Positions 36,940 through 45,477 of a stretch of DNA of 64,000 bases are shown piece after piece. The translations under genes were made by a program, and so were the position numbers. Position 1 is the stretch's first letter; each line of letters starts with the position of its first letter. Source of the stretch: DASQWC01 sp035640475 (GTDB lineage: Bacteria; Actinomycetota; JAICYB01); NCBI GenBank assembly GCA_035640475.1, contig DASQWC010000023.1, forward strand, positions 1-64,000. The letters are read 5' to 3'. The notes under the pieces are model-generated. The model had not been told where the DNA came from and searched no databases. It saw only the letters and a program-made list of their open reading frames with translations.

Positions 36940-37962
36940 ATGCTTCCCACAAGCGCCGAAGCAATGGAAGCCGCCGCGCGCGAGCGGATGTCGGCGGTCG
37001 CGTTCGCCTTCTACGCGTCCGGGTCGTTCGCCGAGACGAGCGTCGTGGAGAACGTCACCGCGTGGTCGAAGTGGCATGTACGTCCACGCATGGGAATCGA
37101 TGTCCGCCGGATCGACATCGGGACGACGATCCTCGGCACCCGGATCGAGCTTCCCGTCTTCCTCGCGCCGTGCGGCTTCAACCGGCTCGCACACGACGAC
37201 GGAGAGTTCGGCGTTGCGCGAGCATGCGCCGCCGAAGGGACGGTGCAGGTGCTCTCATCTGCATCGGCAATTGCGCCCGAAGAAGTGGCCAGGGTCAGCG
37301 ACGCACCGAAGTGGTTCCAGCTCTACGCAGACAACGACGAGGCGATCACCGACGAGCGCGTCGCCCGCGCCGAGGCCGCCGGCTTTCAGGCCGTCGTCAT
37401 CACCGTCGACACGCCGGCACTCGCGATCCGCTACCAGGGCATCGGCGATTTCGAAGTATTCGTGCAGGAGCTCACGAACAAGCAGATCGTGGCTCCCATC
37501 CTGACCTTCTGCGAACGGCTCGAGTGGACCGAGATCGAACGGATCGCGTCGACGACGAAGCTGCCGGTCGTTCTGAAAGGCATCCTGCATCCGGACGACG
37601 CCAAGCGCGCCCCCGACCACGGCGCGGGAGCGATCATCGTCTCGAACCACGGCGGGCGCCAGATGGACGGCTCGATCCCACCTGCGCTCGCTCTGCCGGA
37701 CGTTGTCGAGGCGGTCGGCGGTCGCACCGAGGTGTACGTCGACGGCGGCGTGCGCACGGGCGTGGACGTCCTGCGGGCGCTCGCCTTGGGAGCGCGCGCC
37801 GTGCTCATCGGCCGCCCCTACCTCTGGGCCCTGGCGATCGACGGCGAGGCGGGTGTGCGCGAACTCATTGCGCGCTTCAAGAACGAAGTGCGCAGCGCGA
37901 TGGCGCTCGCGGGGCAGACCGATGCAACGTCGGTCGACCCGAGCATCGTCGTCCGTGCGTAG
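36940..37962 (+). CDS. FMN-dependent alpha-hydroxy-acid oxidase/dehydrogenase
   Basis: A 340-aa TIM-barrel flavoenzyme of the glycolate/lactate oxidase family. FMN- and substrate-site residues are visible in PVFLAPCGFNRLAH, WFQLYADND (Tyr), VVLKGI (Lys), SNHGGRQMDGS (catalytic His, Arg) and DGGVRTGVDVL. ATG follows the previous TAG with no gap. It ends the five-gene operon and would oxidise a 2-hydroxy acid to a 2-oxo acid. Confidence 0.9.
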   Translation: MLPTSAEAMEAAARERMSAVAFAFYASGSFAETSVVENVTAWSKWHVRPRMGIDVRRIDIGTTILGTRIELPVFLAPCGFNRLAHDDGEFGVARACAAEGTVQVLSSASAIAPEEVARVSDAPKWFQLYADNDEAITDERVARAEAAGFQAVVITVDTPALAIRYQGIGDFEVFVQELTNKQIVAPILTFCERLEWTEIERIASTTKLPVVLKGILHPDDAKRAPDHGAGAIIVSNHGGRQMDGSIPPALALPDVVEAVGGRTEVYVDGGVRTGVDVLRALALGARAVLIGRPYLWALAIDGEAGVRELIARFKNEVRSAMALAGQTDATSVDPSIVVRA

Positions 37963-37965
37963 CTG

Positions 37966-38997
37966 CTAGCCGGCGAGCTCCGCCATCAGCTCGAAGGTGG
38001 CGCGGTTCCCGCCGCCGAGAAGCATGACCGTGCATGGGCTCTCCTGCCACGCCGCGAAACGGTCGCGGATGCGCTCGCGCGGCCCGACGAGCGAGATCGC
38101 ATCGGCCAGCTCGTCCGGGACCGCGGCCATCGCTTCGGCCTTCTTGCCGTCCAGATAGAGGTCCTGGATCTCCTTGGCCGCGGCTTCGAATCCGTAGCGG
38201 CATGCGAGGTCGTTGTAGAAGTTGCGTCCGCGTGCGCCCATCCCGCCGATGTAGAGCGCAAGCATCGGCTTCACGAATCCGAGCGCGCCCTGAACGTCGT
38301 GGGTCTCGATGACGGCGCACGTCGCGACGAGATCGAACTCCGACGACGGCCGAAGGTCCGACGAGCGTCGCGCGAACCCTTCGTTCATCGGCTCTGTGAA
38401 CACATCCGAGCGGTACGGATTGAAGAAGGCCGGGATGAAGCCGTCGGAGATCTCGGCGGACAGCGCAATGTTCTTCGGACCGATTGCGGCAATGATGATC
38501 GGGATGTCCGGCCGCGGGTGAAGGATCGACTTCAGCGGCTTGCCGAGCCCGGTTGCCTTCGGTCCGGCGTAGGGAATCTGGTAGTGCTCGCCGGAGAACT
38601 CGAGCGGCTTCTCGCGTCTCCAGATCGCGCGCAGGATCTCGACGTACTCACGAGTCTTGAGCAGCGGCTTACCGTACGGCTGGCCGTGCCACCCTTCGAC
38701 GACCTGGGGGCCGGACAGACCGAGGCCGCAGATGAACCGACCGCCGGTCAGCGCGTCGATTGTGGCCGCGGTCATGGCCGTCATCGCCGGCGTCCGGGCC
38801 GGCATCTGCATGATGCCGGTGGCCAGCTTCACCTTCGACGTATGTGCGCCCATCCACACGAGCGGCGAGATCGCGTCGGAGCCGTACGCCTCGGCCGTCC
38901 AAATCGAGTGAAAGTCCAGCTCGTCGGCCAGTTTCGCCGACGCGACGTGGTCCTCCATGCCTGCGCCCGAGTACCCCACCTGCATCCCAAGCTTCAT
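37966..38997 (-). CDS. LLM-class (luciferase-like) F420-dependent oxidoreductase
   Basis: A 343-aa luciferase-like monooxygenase-fold enzyme: KLGMQVGYSGAGMEDHVASA, LDFHSIWTAEAYGSDAISPL, LATGIMQMPARTPAMTAM, GGRFICGLGLSGPQVVEGWH. The pattern fits the F420-dependent subgroup typical of actinobacteria. ATG 38997 follows a GGGGG tract. Convergent with the hydroxy-acid oxidase (3-base gap). The substrate is unknown. Confidence 0.88.
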   Translation of the reverse strand: MKLGMQVGYSGAGMEDHVASAKLADELDFHSIWTAEAYGSDAISPLVWMGAHTSKVKLATGIMQMPARTPAMTAMTAATIDALTGGRFICGLGLSGPQVVEGWHGQPYGKPLLKTREYVEILRAIWRREKPLEFSGEHYQIPYAGPKATGLGKPLKSILHPRPDIPIIIAAIGPKNIALSAEISDGFIPAFFNPYRSDVFTEPMNEGFARRSSDLRPSSEFDLVATCAVIETHDVQGALGFVKPMLALYIGGMGARGRNFYNDLACRYGFEAAAKEIQDLYLDGKKAEAMAAVPDELADAISLVGPRERIRDRFAAWQESPCTVMLLGGGNRATFELMAELAG

Positions 38998-39062
38998 GGG
39001 TCCCCCTTTGTAAATTCGAGCTCCAAGCATCCGTTCTTTGGGGTCGATTGGGCAAAGTGCGG

Positions 39063-39068
39063 TAGCCT
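39063..39068 (+). promoter_or_regulatory. candidate -10 box, leaderless CAP-protein promoter
   Basis: TAGCCT is separated by exactly 7 bases from ATG 39076. The same hexamer and spacing precede cysS (57579-57584). No Shine-Dalgarno is present. Confidence 0.45.
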
Positions 39069-39075
39069 GCCATGA

Positions 39076-39924
39076 ATGCGGCGGACCCTCCTCTTCTTAA
39101 GTAGCTTCGTCCTCGCCGTCATCGCATTGCCCAACGCCGGCGGGCAAACCTCCGTCGAGACCGAGCTCCTCGGACTCATCAACGACGCGCGTGAGAACAA
39201 GGTGACCATGCACTCCGGCTTGCGCATCGTCGCGAGGGAGCACTCGCGCGAGATGTCCGATGACAACGAGCTCGGCCACCACGGCGCCGAGGACCGCATC
39301 GCCCGTGCGCAGCCGGATCCGAGCGAGCCGAACGGCGCACCGGACGACGGATTCACCGGAACCTGGTGCGAGAACGTGGCCTACGTGCGCGGAGCGCCGG
39401 AGCACGAGGTCGCGCAGCGGATCTTCGAGGGATGGACGAATTCCGCCAGTCACTACCGGTGCATGCACAACGAGGAGATCAACACGGCGGGGGTCGGGCT
39501 GTACTTCGACGGCGACAGAACGTACTGGGCGACCTACGAGTCGGCCGTCGACCGGACCGCACCGGGATCTGCCAGGGTCACACCGTCCCCGACACCGACG
39601 CCGAGCGCAGCGCCGATTGTGCCGACGCTGCGCAGGGAATCCCCGGAGCCGTCCCAGACGCCGGAGCCGTCCGAATCTCCGACACAAACCCCGGAGGAAG
39701 ACCTTTCCGCATCACCCGAGCCGACGACATCGGCGACTCCGGACGTCCTGGTTCGGGGCACGACGAGCGGAACACCACAAGTCCTCCCCGCGCCGGTCGT
39801 TCCATCGGCGACGAAGGCGACCTTCGGCTGGGGTCAGCTCGGACTGACGCTGGGCGCCATCGGCGCGCTTGCCGAGGCCTTACGACGACTCACTCGACGA
39901 AGCGACCAAAGTGAAACGAGCTGA
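39076..39924 (+). CDS. secreted CAP (SCP/PR-1-like) domain protein with C-terminal anchor
   Basis: A 282-aa exported protein: signal peptide (TLLFLSSFVLAVIALPNAGG), CAP domain (LGLINDARENKVTMHSGL, HSREMSDDNELGHHG, CENVAYVRGAPEHEVAQR, SASHYRCMHNEEINTAGVGL), a ~90-residue Pro/Thr/Ser/Glu-rich stalk, then a weak hydrophobic segment and a basic tail. CAP domains of bacteria are extracellular with poorly known function. The 3' end overlaps the convergent GNAT gene by 35 bases. Confidence 0.87.
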   Translation: MRRTLLFLSSFVLAVIALPNAGGQTSVETELLGLINDARENKVTMHSGLRIVAREHSREMSDDNELGHHGAEDRIARAQPDPSEPNGAPDDGFTGTWCENVAYVRGAPEHEVAQRIFEGWTNSASHYRCMHNEEINTAGVGLYFDGDRTYWATYESAVDRTAPGSARVTPSPTPTPSAAPIVPTLRRESPEPSQTPEPSESPTQTPEEDLSASPEPTTSATPDVLVRGTTSGTPQVLPAPVVPSATKATFGWGQLGLTLGAIGALAEALRRLTRRSDQSETS

Positions 39925-40318
39925 TCGCGTAACCCTCGCGGAAGTAGAAGCGATGGGCCCCCTCGCGATCGACGTGTGAGTCGAGCGTCACCGCTGCACA
40001 GCCTTCGGCACGGGCACGCTCGATCAGGTACTCGTTGAGCGCTTTGCCGTAGCCCTTCGAGCGCCACGCGTTCGTTGTGACCAGATCGTCGATATACAGC
40101 ACCTTTCCCCGGACGAAGTTCACGAGGACCCGGTAGCCGGCCACAGCCCGGCACTCGTCGCCGTCGTACAGCGCCGCAATCCGGTAGCCATCCGGGAAGC
40201 CGAGCGCGTACCGGGTGCGGAACTCTTCGGGCGTCAGCTCCGTCCGAAGCTCGTGCAGAACGGGATAGACGTCATCGAGCCGGGCGTCGGATGGACCGAC
40301 TTCAACGATCTGGCTCAA
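39890..40318 (-). CDS. GNAT-family N-acetyltransferase
   Basis: A 142-aa acetyltransferase with the acetyl-CoA-binding region LYIDDLVTTNAWRSKGYGKA (a Q/RxxGxG/A variant) followed by LNEYLIERARAEGCAAVTLD and HRFYFREGY. TTG 40318 is the best start; the longer frame overlaps the cupredoxin gene upstream. No ribosome-binding site is obvious. The acceptor is unknown. Confidence 0.8.
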   Translation of the reverse strand: MSQIVEVGPSDARLDDVYPVLHELRTELTPEEFRTRYALGFPDGYRIAALYDGDECRAVAGYRVLVNFVRGKVLYIDDLVTTNAWRSKGYGKALNEYLIERARAEGCAAVTLDSHVDREGAHRFYFREGYAISSFHFGRFVE

Positions 40319-40329
40319 CGCGGCATGTG

Positions 40330-40749
40330 CTAATGCGGCATGAACGCGCCGCTCATCCCCTGGTCGCGGTGGAAGCGGCAGTAGAACTCGTAGCGAGTCT
40401 CCGTCCCGATTTCGACGGTGATCGTCTTCGTCGCGTCGGGTTCGAGCTCCTCGTCGATGTTCAGCGCGTCGACGGTGAATGTGTGCGGCACAGATCCTTC
40501 GTTGTGGAGCTCGAGGGTAGCCTTCGCGTCTCCGGGCGATTTGATGAACGTCGGCTCGAAATAGAAGTTGTCGAGCTCGAGCTCCGCCTCGAACTCCTGC
40601 TCGGTGAACGTCTTCGTCCCGTGGTCGTTGACGGCCGCCGAGCTCGTCTCTTCCGGAGGAGGGGACCCTTCGAGCGTCGGGGACTCGTTTTGCGCGCACG
40701 CAGGTACGGCCAACGCAACAGCAGCAAGAACGATCGGTAGTTTTCTCAT
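40330..40749 (-). CDS. cupredoxin-domain lipoprotein
   Basis: A 139-aa exported protein. The N-terminus (RKLPIVLAAVALAVPACAQ) has a lipobox-like VPAC, so it is probably a lipoprotein; a low-complexity linker and a plastocyanin-like domain follow. Type-1 copper ligands look complete: His in SVPHTF, then Cys, His and Met in YCRFHRDQGM. ATG 40749 begins the signal sequence. Confidence 0.82.
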   Translation of the reverse strand: MRKLPIVLAAVALAVPACAQNESPTLEGSPPPEETSSAAVNDHGTKTFTEQEFEAELELDNFYFEPTFIKSPGDAKATLELHNEGSVPHTFTVDALNIDEELEPDATKTITVEIGTETRYEFYCRFHRDQGMSGAFMPH

Positions 40750-40823
40750 CTCTCGAATGTACCCACGATTGGCTACTCCAAGCATCCACTGCATACGCTC
40801 GCAAACTCTGGAGGAAGGACGAC

Positions 40824-42236
40824 ATGACCGAGCCGATCTGGAAACGGGACGCCTACGAGATCGCCGACTCGATCCGCGCCGGCGACGTCTCATCGAAGGA
40901 AGTCGTGGAGACCTTCTTGGAGCGGATCGACGCGCACAACGAGGAGCTCAATGCCTTCGTGCACCTCGACCATGAGCGAGCTCGCAACGAAGCCGCGGAG
41001 ATCGACCGCAGCATCGCCGCCGGCGGGGATCCCGGCCCCCTGGCCGGCGTCCCGATCGGGATCAAGGACCTGGAGAACGTCGAAGGCATGCCGACGAGGC
41101 TCGGGTCGGTTCCGTACAAGGACGTCGTGGCCGACCACGACAACGTCCAAACGGCACGCTTGCGCGCCGCCGGCGCGGTCGTCGTCGGCAAGACGGCAAC
41201 TCCCGAGTTCGGGTCCACCGCGTTCACACGAACGTTCCTGCACGGAACGACGCGCAACCCTTGGAATCTCGAACGAACACCCGGCGGGTCGTCCGGAGGC
41301 TCGGCGGCGGCGGTGGCCGCGGCCATCATCCCGATCGCGTCGGCGTCGGACGGCGGCGGCTCCATTCGTATCCCGGCCTCCTACACGGGGCTCTTCGGCG
41401 CCAAAGGAACATACGGGCGAATCCCCAAGGTCGACGGACCGGAATCGTCCTTTACGAGCGTGCTCGGTTGCGTCTCGCGCTGCGTGCGCGACACCGCGAG
41501 ATATTGGGACGTCGTGGTCGGCTCGGACGAACGCGATGCCTATTCGCTCCCGCACCCCGGGCTCAGCTACGAAGCAGTCCTCAATGAGACGCCGTCGGGA
41601 CTCCGCGCCGCCTGGTCGGCCGATCTCGGTTACCACGCGTGCCGGTCCGACATTGCGAAGGTCACCGAAACAGCTGCCGATGCGCTCGTGGGTGCGATCG
41701 GCGCGCGCTGGGTCGACCGTCCCGTCGAGCTGAAGAACATGTCGGTCGCATGGGGACTCTTCGGCTACCCGGGAACCTGGGTAGAAGTTCGCGACTTTTG
41801 GCCGGACCGAGCGGAAGACTTTACGCCGACCATCCGCGCCGCCGTCCGGGATGCGGAGGAGCGCTTCAACCACATCGAGCTCGCGCGCGCGATCCAACGG
41901 CGTCACGAGAACAACCGGCGCCTGGCCGAGCTGTTCACCGACGTCGACATCCTCTTCACGCCGACGACGGGGACGACCGCGTTCCGGGCCGAGGGCCCGA
42001 TGCCCACCGACGTCGAGGGACGGAAGATCAAGCCGATGCAGTCGATCTTCACGTATCCCTTCAACATCTCCGGGCACCCGGCCGTCAGCGTGCCGTGTGG
42101 CTTCGATGCCGACGGCTTGCCGGTGGCGCTGCAGATCGTCGCGCGCCGCCACGAAGATCACGTCGCGCTCCAGCTCGCGGCGGCGTTCGAGCAAACGCAG
42201 CCGTGGACGAAGATCGCCACCGCCTACGACCCGTGA
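40824..42236 (+). CDS. amidase-signature family hydrolase
   Basis: A 470-aa amidase. The Ser-cisSer-Lys triad is visible: Lys in PIGIKDLEN, cis-Ser in TPGGSSGGSAAA and the nucleophile Ser in SDGGGSIRIPAS. Family members hydrolyse amides from aryl or aliphatic amides to Gln-tRNA. No GatB/GatC partners are nearby, so a catabolic amidase is more likely than GatA. GGAGGAAGG precedes ATG 40824, and GTGA joins it to the glycosidase gene. Confidence 0.9.
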   Translation: MTEPIWKRDAYEIADSIRAGDVSSKEVVETFLERIDAHNEELNAFVHLDHERARNEAAEIDRSIAAGGDPGPLAGVPIGIKDLENVEGMPTRLGSVPYKDVVADHDNVQTARLRAAGAVVVGKTATPEFGSTAFTRTFLHGTTRNPWNLERTPGGSSGGSAAAVAAAIIPIASASDGGGSIRIPASYTGLFGAKGTYGRIPKVDGPESSFTSVLGCVSRCVRDTARYWDVVVGSDERDAYSLPHPGLSYEAVLNETPSGLRAAWSADLGYHACRSDIAKVTETAADALVGAIGARWVDRPVELKNMSVAWGLFGYPGTWVEVRDFWPDRAEDFTPTIRAAVRDAEERFNHIELARAIQRRHENNRRLAELFTDVDILFTPTTGTTAFRAEGPMPTDVEGRKIKPMQSIFTYPFNISGHPAVSVPCGFDADGLPVALQIVARRHEDHVALQLAAAFEQTQPWTKIATAYDP

Positions 42237-43495
42237 CCATCGAGTTCCCGAAAGGGTTCCTCTGGGGCACGGCCGCGTGTGCGCATCAGGTCGAAGGCGG
42301 CAACTGGAACAACGATTGGTGGGCGTGGGAGCACGATCTCCGATCGCCGTGCGCCGACGTCTCCGGCGACTGCTGCGATCACTACAACCGTTACGAAGAG
42401 GACTTCGCGCTCTTGGCGTCGCTCGGGCACAACGCGCACCGGTTCGGCATCGAGTGGGCGCGCATCGAGCCCGAGCCCGGTGAGATCTCAAACGCTGCGC
42501 TGGATCACTACGCTCGCGTGCTGGACTCCTTGCACGCCAACGGTCTGACACCGTTCGCGACCCTGCATCACTTCTCCTCCCCGCGCTGGCTCGCCGCCGA
42601 AGGCGGCTGGGCATCCGGCGGCGTCGTCGACCGCTTCCGCCGGTACGCCGACGTCGTCGCGAAACGCCTCGGGGAGCGGATCCCGTTCGTCTGCACCATC
42701 AACGAGCCGCACATCGTCGCGATCGTCGGCTACCAGGGAACGGCCTTCCCGCCCGGGGCCGGCGACACCGCGTTGTACCCGGCCGTCACGCGCAACTTCA
42801 TCCGCGCGCATGCGGCCGCCGCCGAGTCGTTCAAGCAGCACGCGCCGGATGCCCAGGTCGGCCTCGTCCTCGCGACGAGCCATTACGAAGCCGTCGACGA
42901 GGCGTCACAAGCCGTGCGCGACCGCATCCACCACCGGACGACCGGTGTGTACCACCAAGCCTTGCGGGACGGCGTGATCCGTGGGTTCGGCGACGACGAA
43001 GAGGTCGTGGGTCTGCGCGGCGCGACCGATTTCGTCGGCGTGAACTACTACTCACGCACGCGTATCGACGTGTCGGCGCCCGCGAACACGGCCGACGTTC
43101 CGCCGGACGCCGAGGTCACGCAAATGGGCTACGAGGTCGTCCCGCATTGCTTCCCGCCGGTGCTGCACGAAGCGCATCGTGCAACCGGGCTTCCTGTGTA
43201 CGTCACGGAGAACGGCATCGGGACCGACGACGACCGCCAGCGCGTCCGGTTCCTCGCCACGCACCTTGCCGCCATGAAGCAGGCGATCGACGAAGGTGCC
43301 GACGTACGCGGGTACCTGCACTGGTCGTCGACGGACAACTTCGAGTGGGCGTTCGGCTACGAGCGGACGTTCGGTCTCATCGCTTGCGACCGCGAGACGT
43401 TCGTCCGGACCCCGAAACCCTCCGCGTACTACTTCGAGGAGATCGCGCGCGCGAACGCGCTCGACTCGGCGACGACCGAGAAGTACCTGAGCTGA
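42233..43495 (+). CDS. GH1 family beta-glycosidase
   Basis: A 420-aa family 1 glycoside hydrolase. The acid/base Glu is in TINEPH, the nucleophile Glu in YVTENGIG, and the N-terminal FPKGFLWGTAACAHQVEG is typical. It lacks a signal peptide, so it is cytosolic. Specificity (glucoside or galactoside) is undetermined. GTG 42233 overlaps the amidase stop (GTGA); the longer frame is a shadow of the amidase. Its 3' end is overlapped for 119 bases by the convergent cupredoxin gene. Confidence 0.9.
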   Translation: MTIEFPKGFLWGTAACAHQVEGGNWNNDWWAWEHDLRSPCADVSGDCCDHYNRYEEDFALLASLGHNAHRFGIEWARIEPEPGEISNAALDHYARVLDSLHANGLTPFATLHHFSSPRWLAAEGGWASGGVVDRFRRYADVVAKRLGERIPFVCTINEPHIVAIVGYQGTAFPPGAGDTALYPAVTRNFIRAHAAAAESFKQHAPDAQVGLVLATSHYEAVDEASQAVRDRIHHRTTGVYHQALRDGVIRGFGDDEEVVGLRGATDFVGVNYYSRTRIDVSAPANTADVPPDAEVTQMGYEVVPHCFPPVLHEAHRATGLPVYVTENGIGTDDDRQRVRFLATHLAAMKQAIDEGADVRGYLHWSSTDNFEWAFGYERTFGLIACDRETFVRTPKPSAYYFEEIARANALDSATTEKYLS

Positions 43496-44156
43496 CGCGA
43501 ACGAGCTCGCGCCGAACCGCGAAGCCCGCCGCTGCGACGATCGGAACGGTCGCGATGACGAGGAACCAGACCGCACGCGTCCACGGCTGTGTCGAACGTG
43601 CGCGGCCGGTGAGCCCTTCGAGCGAGTCGGGATCAACGGCGACCGGACGATCCAGGGCGCCGGGCGCCGCTTTGGAGACGCCGACCGGCGCCAGCGTCGC
43701 AGCGGGTGACGGCGCCGCCGACGCAACCGGCGTGGTCGTGACGGCCGCGCCGGGCGGCGGCGGAGTCGCAGCCGTACCCGTCGGTGCGGCCGTCGATGCG
43801 GGCGCAGCCGCGCGCACGATGAGCCTGGAAACGTGTCCGCGCGCCTCGTGCGGCCGGCAGTACAGCCGGAAGTTCCCAACCTTCGTCAGCGCGGGCGTCG
43901 TATAGGTCTCGCCGAGCAGAATCCCCGGCGAGTGGATGTTCAGCTCGTCGACATCGACTGTGTGTGGCGGGTAGATCCCCTCGCGCACGGTGAATGCGAC
44001 TTGATCGCCCTGTGTCACGACGATCTTCGATCGGTCGCCGGTCGCGTCGTCCTGATACCAGTAGTTGCCGATCGACGCGCTGCGTGTCGACGCCAGCGCC
44101 GTGCCGGCCGCAAGCACCGAGCCGGCGAGAACGGTCGCGATCGCAAAGCGCCTCAC
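43377..44156 (-). CDS. membrane-anchored cupredoxin-like protein
   Basis: A 259-aa protein: signal peptide (TVLAGSVLAAGTALA), cupredoxin domain, Ala/Pro/Thr linker, membrane helix (WFLVIATVPIVAAAGFAV) and a basic Arg/Ser tail. Copper ligands: His in PPHTVDVD and YCRPHEARGH (Cys-x2-His-x4-His). The axial position, normally Met, is His. The last ~36 codons, past the helix, lie antisense to the GH1 gene and may be read-through rather than selected sequence. GTG overlaps the DUF2231 stop (GTGA). Confidence 0.75.
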   Translation of the reverse strand: MRRFAIATVLAGSVLAAGTALASTRSASIGNYWYQDDATGDRSKIVVTQGDQVAFTVREGIYPPHTVDVDELNIHSPGILLGETYTTPALTKVGNFRLYCRPHEARGHVSRLIVRAAAPASTAAPTGTAATPPPPGAAVTTTPVASAAPSPAATLAPVGVSKAAPGALDRPVAVDPDSLEGLTGRARSTQPWTRAVWFLVIATVPIVAAAGFAVRRELVRVSSGTSRSSPSRARSRARSPRSSTRRVSGSGRTSRGRKR

Positions 44157-44557
44157 GTCCCGAACACCATCTCGCCGGCGAGCAGCCCGGCGGCAACGAG
44201 GGCGATCATCCCGAGCGTCGCGAGGGCGACGTCGCCGGCGACGGGCAGACGGCGCCGCCAGAGGTAATGAGCGGTAAAGGCACCGGCCGTCACGAGGCCC
44301 GCCGCCATGTGCCAGATCAGAGGTGCATCCGTTCGCGGTTCGAGCAAGAAGCCGATGCCTCGCGTGTCGATGAACGCTGTGGCAATCGTCAGCGGGAGCG
44401 CAACGACGCCGACGAGCTCGAACAGGCGCGAACGGCCGTCCCAGCGCTCGTCACCGGTCGCGTAACGGACGAGCAGACATACCCATGCCGCGCTGAGCAT
44501 TGCGACGGGAAAGTGAACGATCGCGGGATGAACGGGCAGAGCGAACGGGTTGAGCAT
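44153..44557 (-). CDS. DUF2231-type four-helix membrane protein
   Basis: A 134-aa membrane protein starting LNPFALPVHPAIVHFPVAML, the conserved His-containing opening of DUF2231, with four helices and further His residues (LIWHMAAGLVTAGAFTAHYL). The family is suspected to be redox- or haem-related. AAAGGAC precedes ATG 44557. It sits between two cupredoxin genes and overlaps the second. Confidence 0.78.
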   Translation of the reverse strand: MLNPFALPVHPAIVHFPVAMLSAAWVCLLVRYATGDERWDGRSRLFELVGVVALPLTIATAFIDTRGIGFLLEPRTDAPLIWHMAAGLVTAGAFTAHYLWRRRLPVAGDVALATLGMIALVAAGLLAGEMVFGT

Positions 44558-44577
44558 CCGCCGCGTCCTTTGTTCCG

Positions 44578-45027
44578 CTAGACGACCTGAAGGATTCCCG
44601 TCATGCCCTCTTGGTAATGGGCGTTGACGGAACAGAAGTACCTGATGGTGGTCCCGACCTTCTCCTTGATCTTGACGTTGATCGCCTTCCCCATTTGGCC
44701 GGAGCGCACAAATCCCTTCCGTACGCCCTGGACGGTCCCGTTCTCGAACACGACGTTGTGGCCCGGACAGCCGACCATGTCGCAGAAGCCGTCCATGTAC
44801 ACCCAGGAGACGGTCGTTCCGCGCTTGACCTCGACGACCGCTTGTGGATTGTCGACGCCCGCCGGACCCGTGTCCGTCCGGAGATAGCCGACATCCAGCG
44901 GCGTGCACGACGCCGCCTGACAGAACCTGAAGTTCGAGATCGTCAGCTTGAGCTTCGGTGCGGCAGACGCCGCTGGAACGAGCGACGACAGAGCGACGAC
45001 GAGAATCCCGGCGGCGAGCTTGCGCAT
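44578..45027 (-). CDS. secreted cupredoxin-like protein
   Basis: A 149-aa exported protein with a cleavable signal (LAAGILVVALSSLVPAASA) and a plastocyanin-like domain. Candidate copper ligands are His in CPGHNVVF and YFCSVNAHYQEGM (Cys-x4-His-x4-Met). Extra cysteine pairs (FRFCQAASC, FCDMVGC) suggest disulfides. First gene of the three-gene minus-strand group with DUF2231 and the anchored cupredoxin. Confidence 0.78.
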   Translation of the reverse strand: MRKLAAGILVVALSSLVPAASAAPKLKLTISNFRFCQAASCTPLDVGYLRTDTGPAGVDNPQAVVEVKRGTTVSWVYMDGFCDMVGCPGHNVVFENGTVQGVRKGFVRSGQMGKAINVKIKEKVGTTIRYFCSVNAHYQEGMTGILQVV

Positions 45028-45034
45028 GTGCCTC

Positions 45035-45400
45035 CTATCCCAGCAGATCGTCCAGCGACTTCCGCTTCTTCGGCTCCCTTGCCATCAGATCTCCGAGATC
45101 ACCCTTTTTCCGGGAGCCCTCCGCTGCCAGCTTGGCGTCGAGCTCGGCGGCGCGCTTGCCTCTGATCTCTCCGGCTGCGTCGATGAGCTCCTCGAGTGTC
45201 TTGCGGGGCCCGCCCTCGATGCGGATGCGCAGCGCGGCGAGCACATCTGCATGCCGGTTGATGAGCCCATGCGTGCGATCGATCTCGGCCAGGACGGCCT
45301 CGGCCTTGCGGATGAGCTCGAGGTCCGCCTTCTCGTCAGACTCGGCGTCCGAAGCAGTCTCGTCGGAGGGGGCGCCTTGCGGCGCATCCTGCGTCATCAT
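45035..45400 (-). CDS. acidic protein of unknown function
   Basis: A 121-aa hydrophilic protein with an acidic N-terminus and a helical, charged body (LIRKAEAVLAEIDRTHGLIN, LAALRIRIEGGPRKTLEELI) ending KKRKSLDDLLG. No family recognised. ATG 45400 follows a TATCCT box (45406-45411, minus strand) by 5 bases, so the transcript may be leaderless. Confidence 0.6.
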   Translation of the reverse strand: MMTQDAPQGAPSDETASDAESDEKADLELIRKAEAVLAEIDRTHGLINRHADVLAALRIRIEGGPRKTLEELIDAAGEIRGKRAAELDAKLAAEGSRKKGDLGDLMAREPKKRKSLDDLLG

Positions 45401-45477
45401 TTCTGAGGATAGCGTTTGCACCGATGGGTGCCGGAAGTCACCCTGGGTATCCACTTCTACGAGCGATTGGGGTCGTC

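Noticed and set aside
35994..38027. 677-codon plus-strand ORF
   Set aside because: It runs out of frame through two well-supported enzymes and has the Arg-rich composition typical of GC-rich shadow frames.
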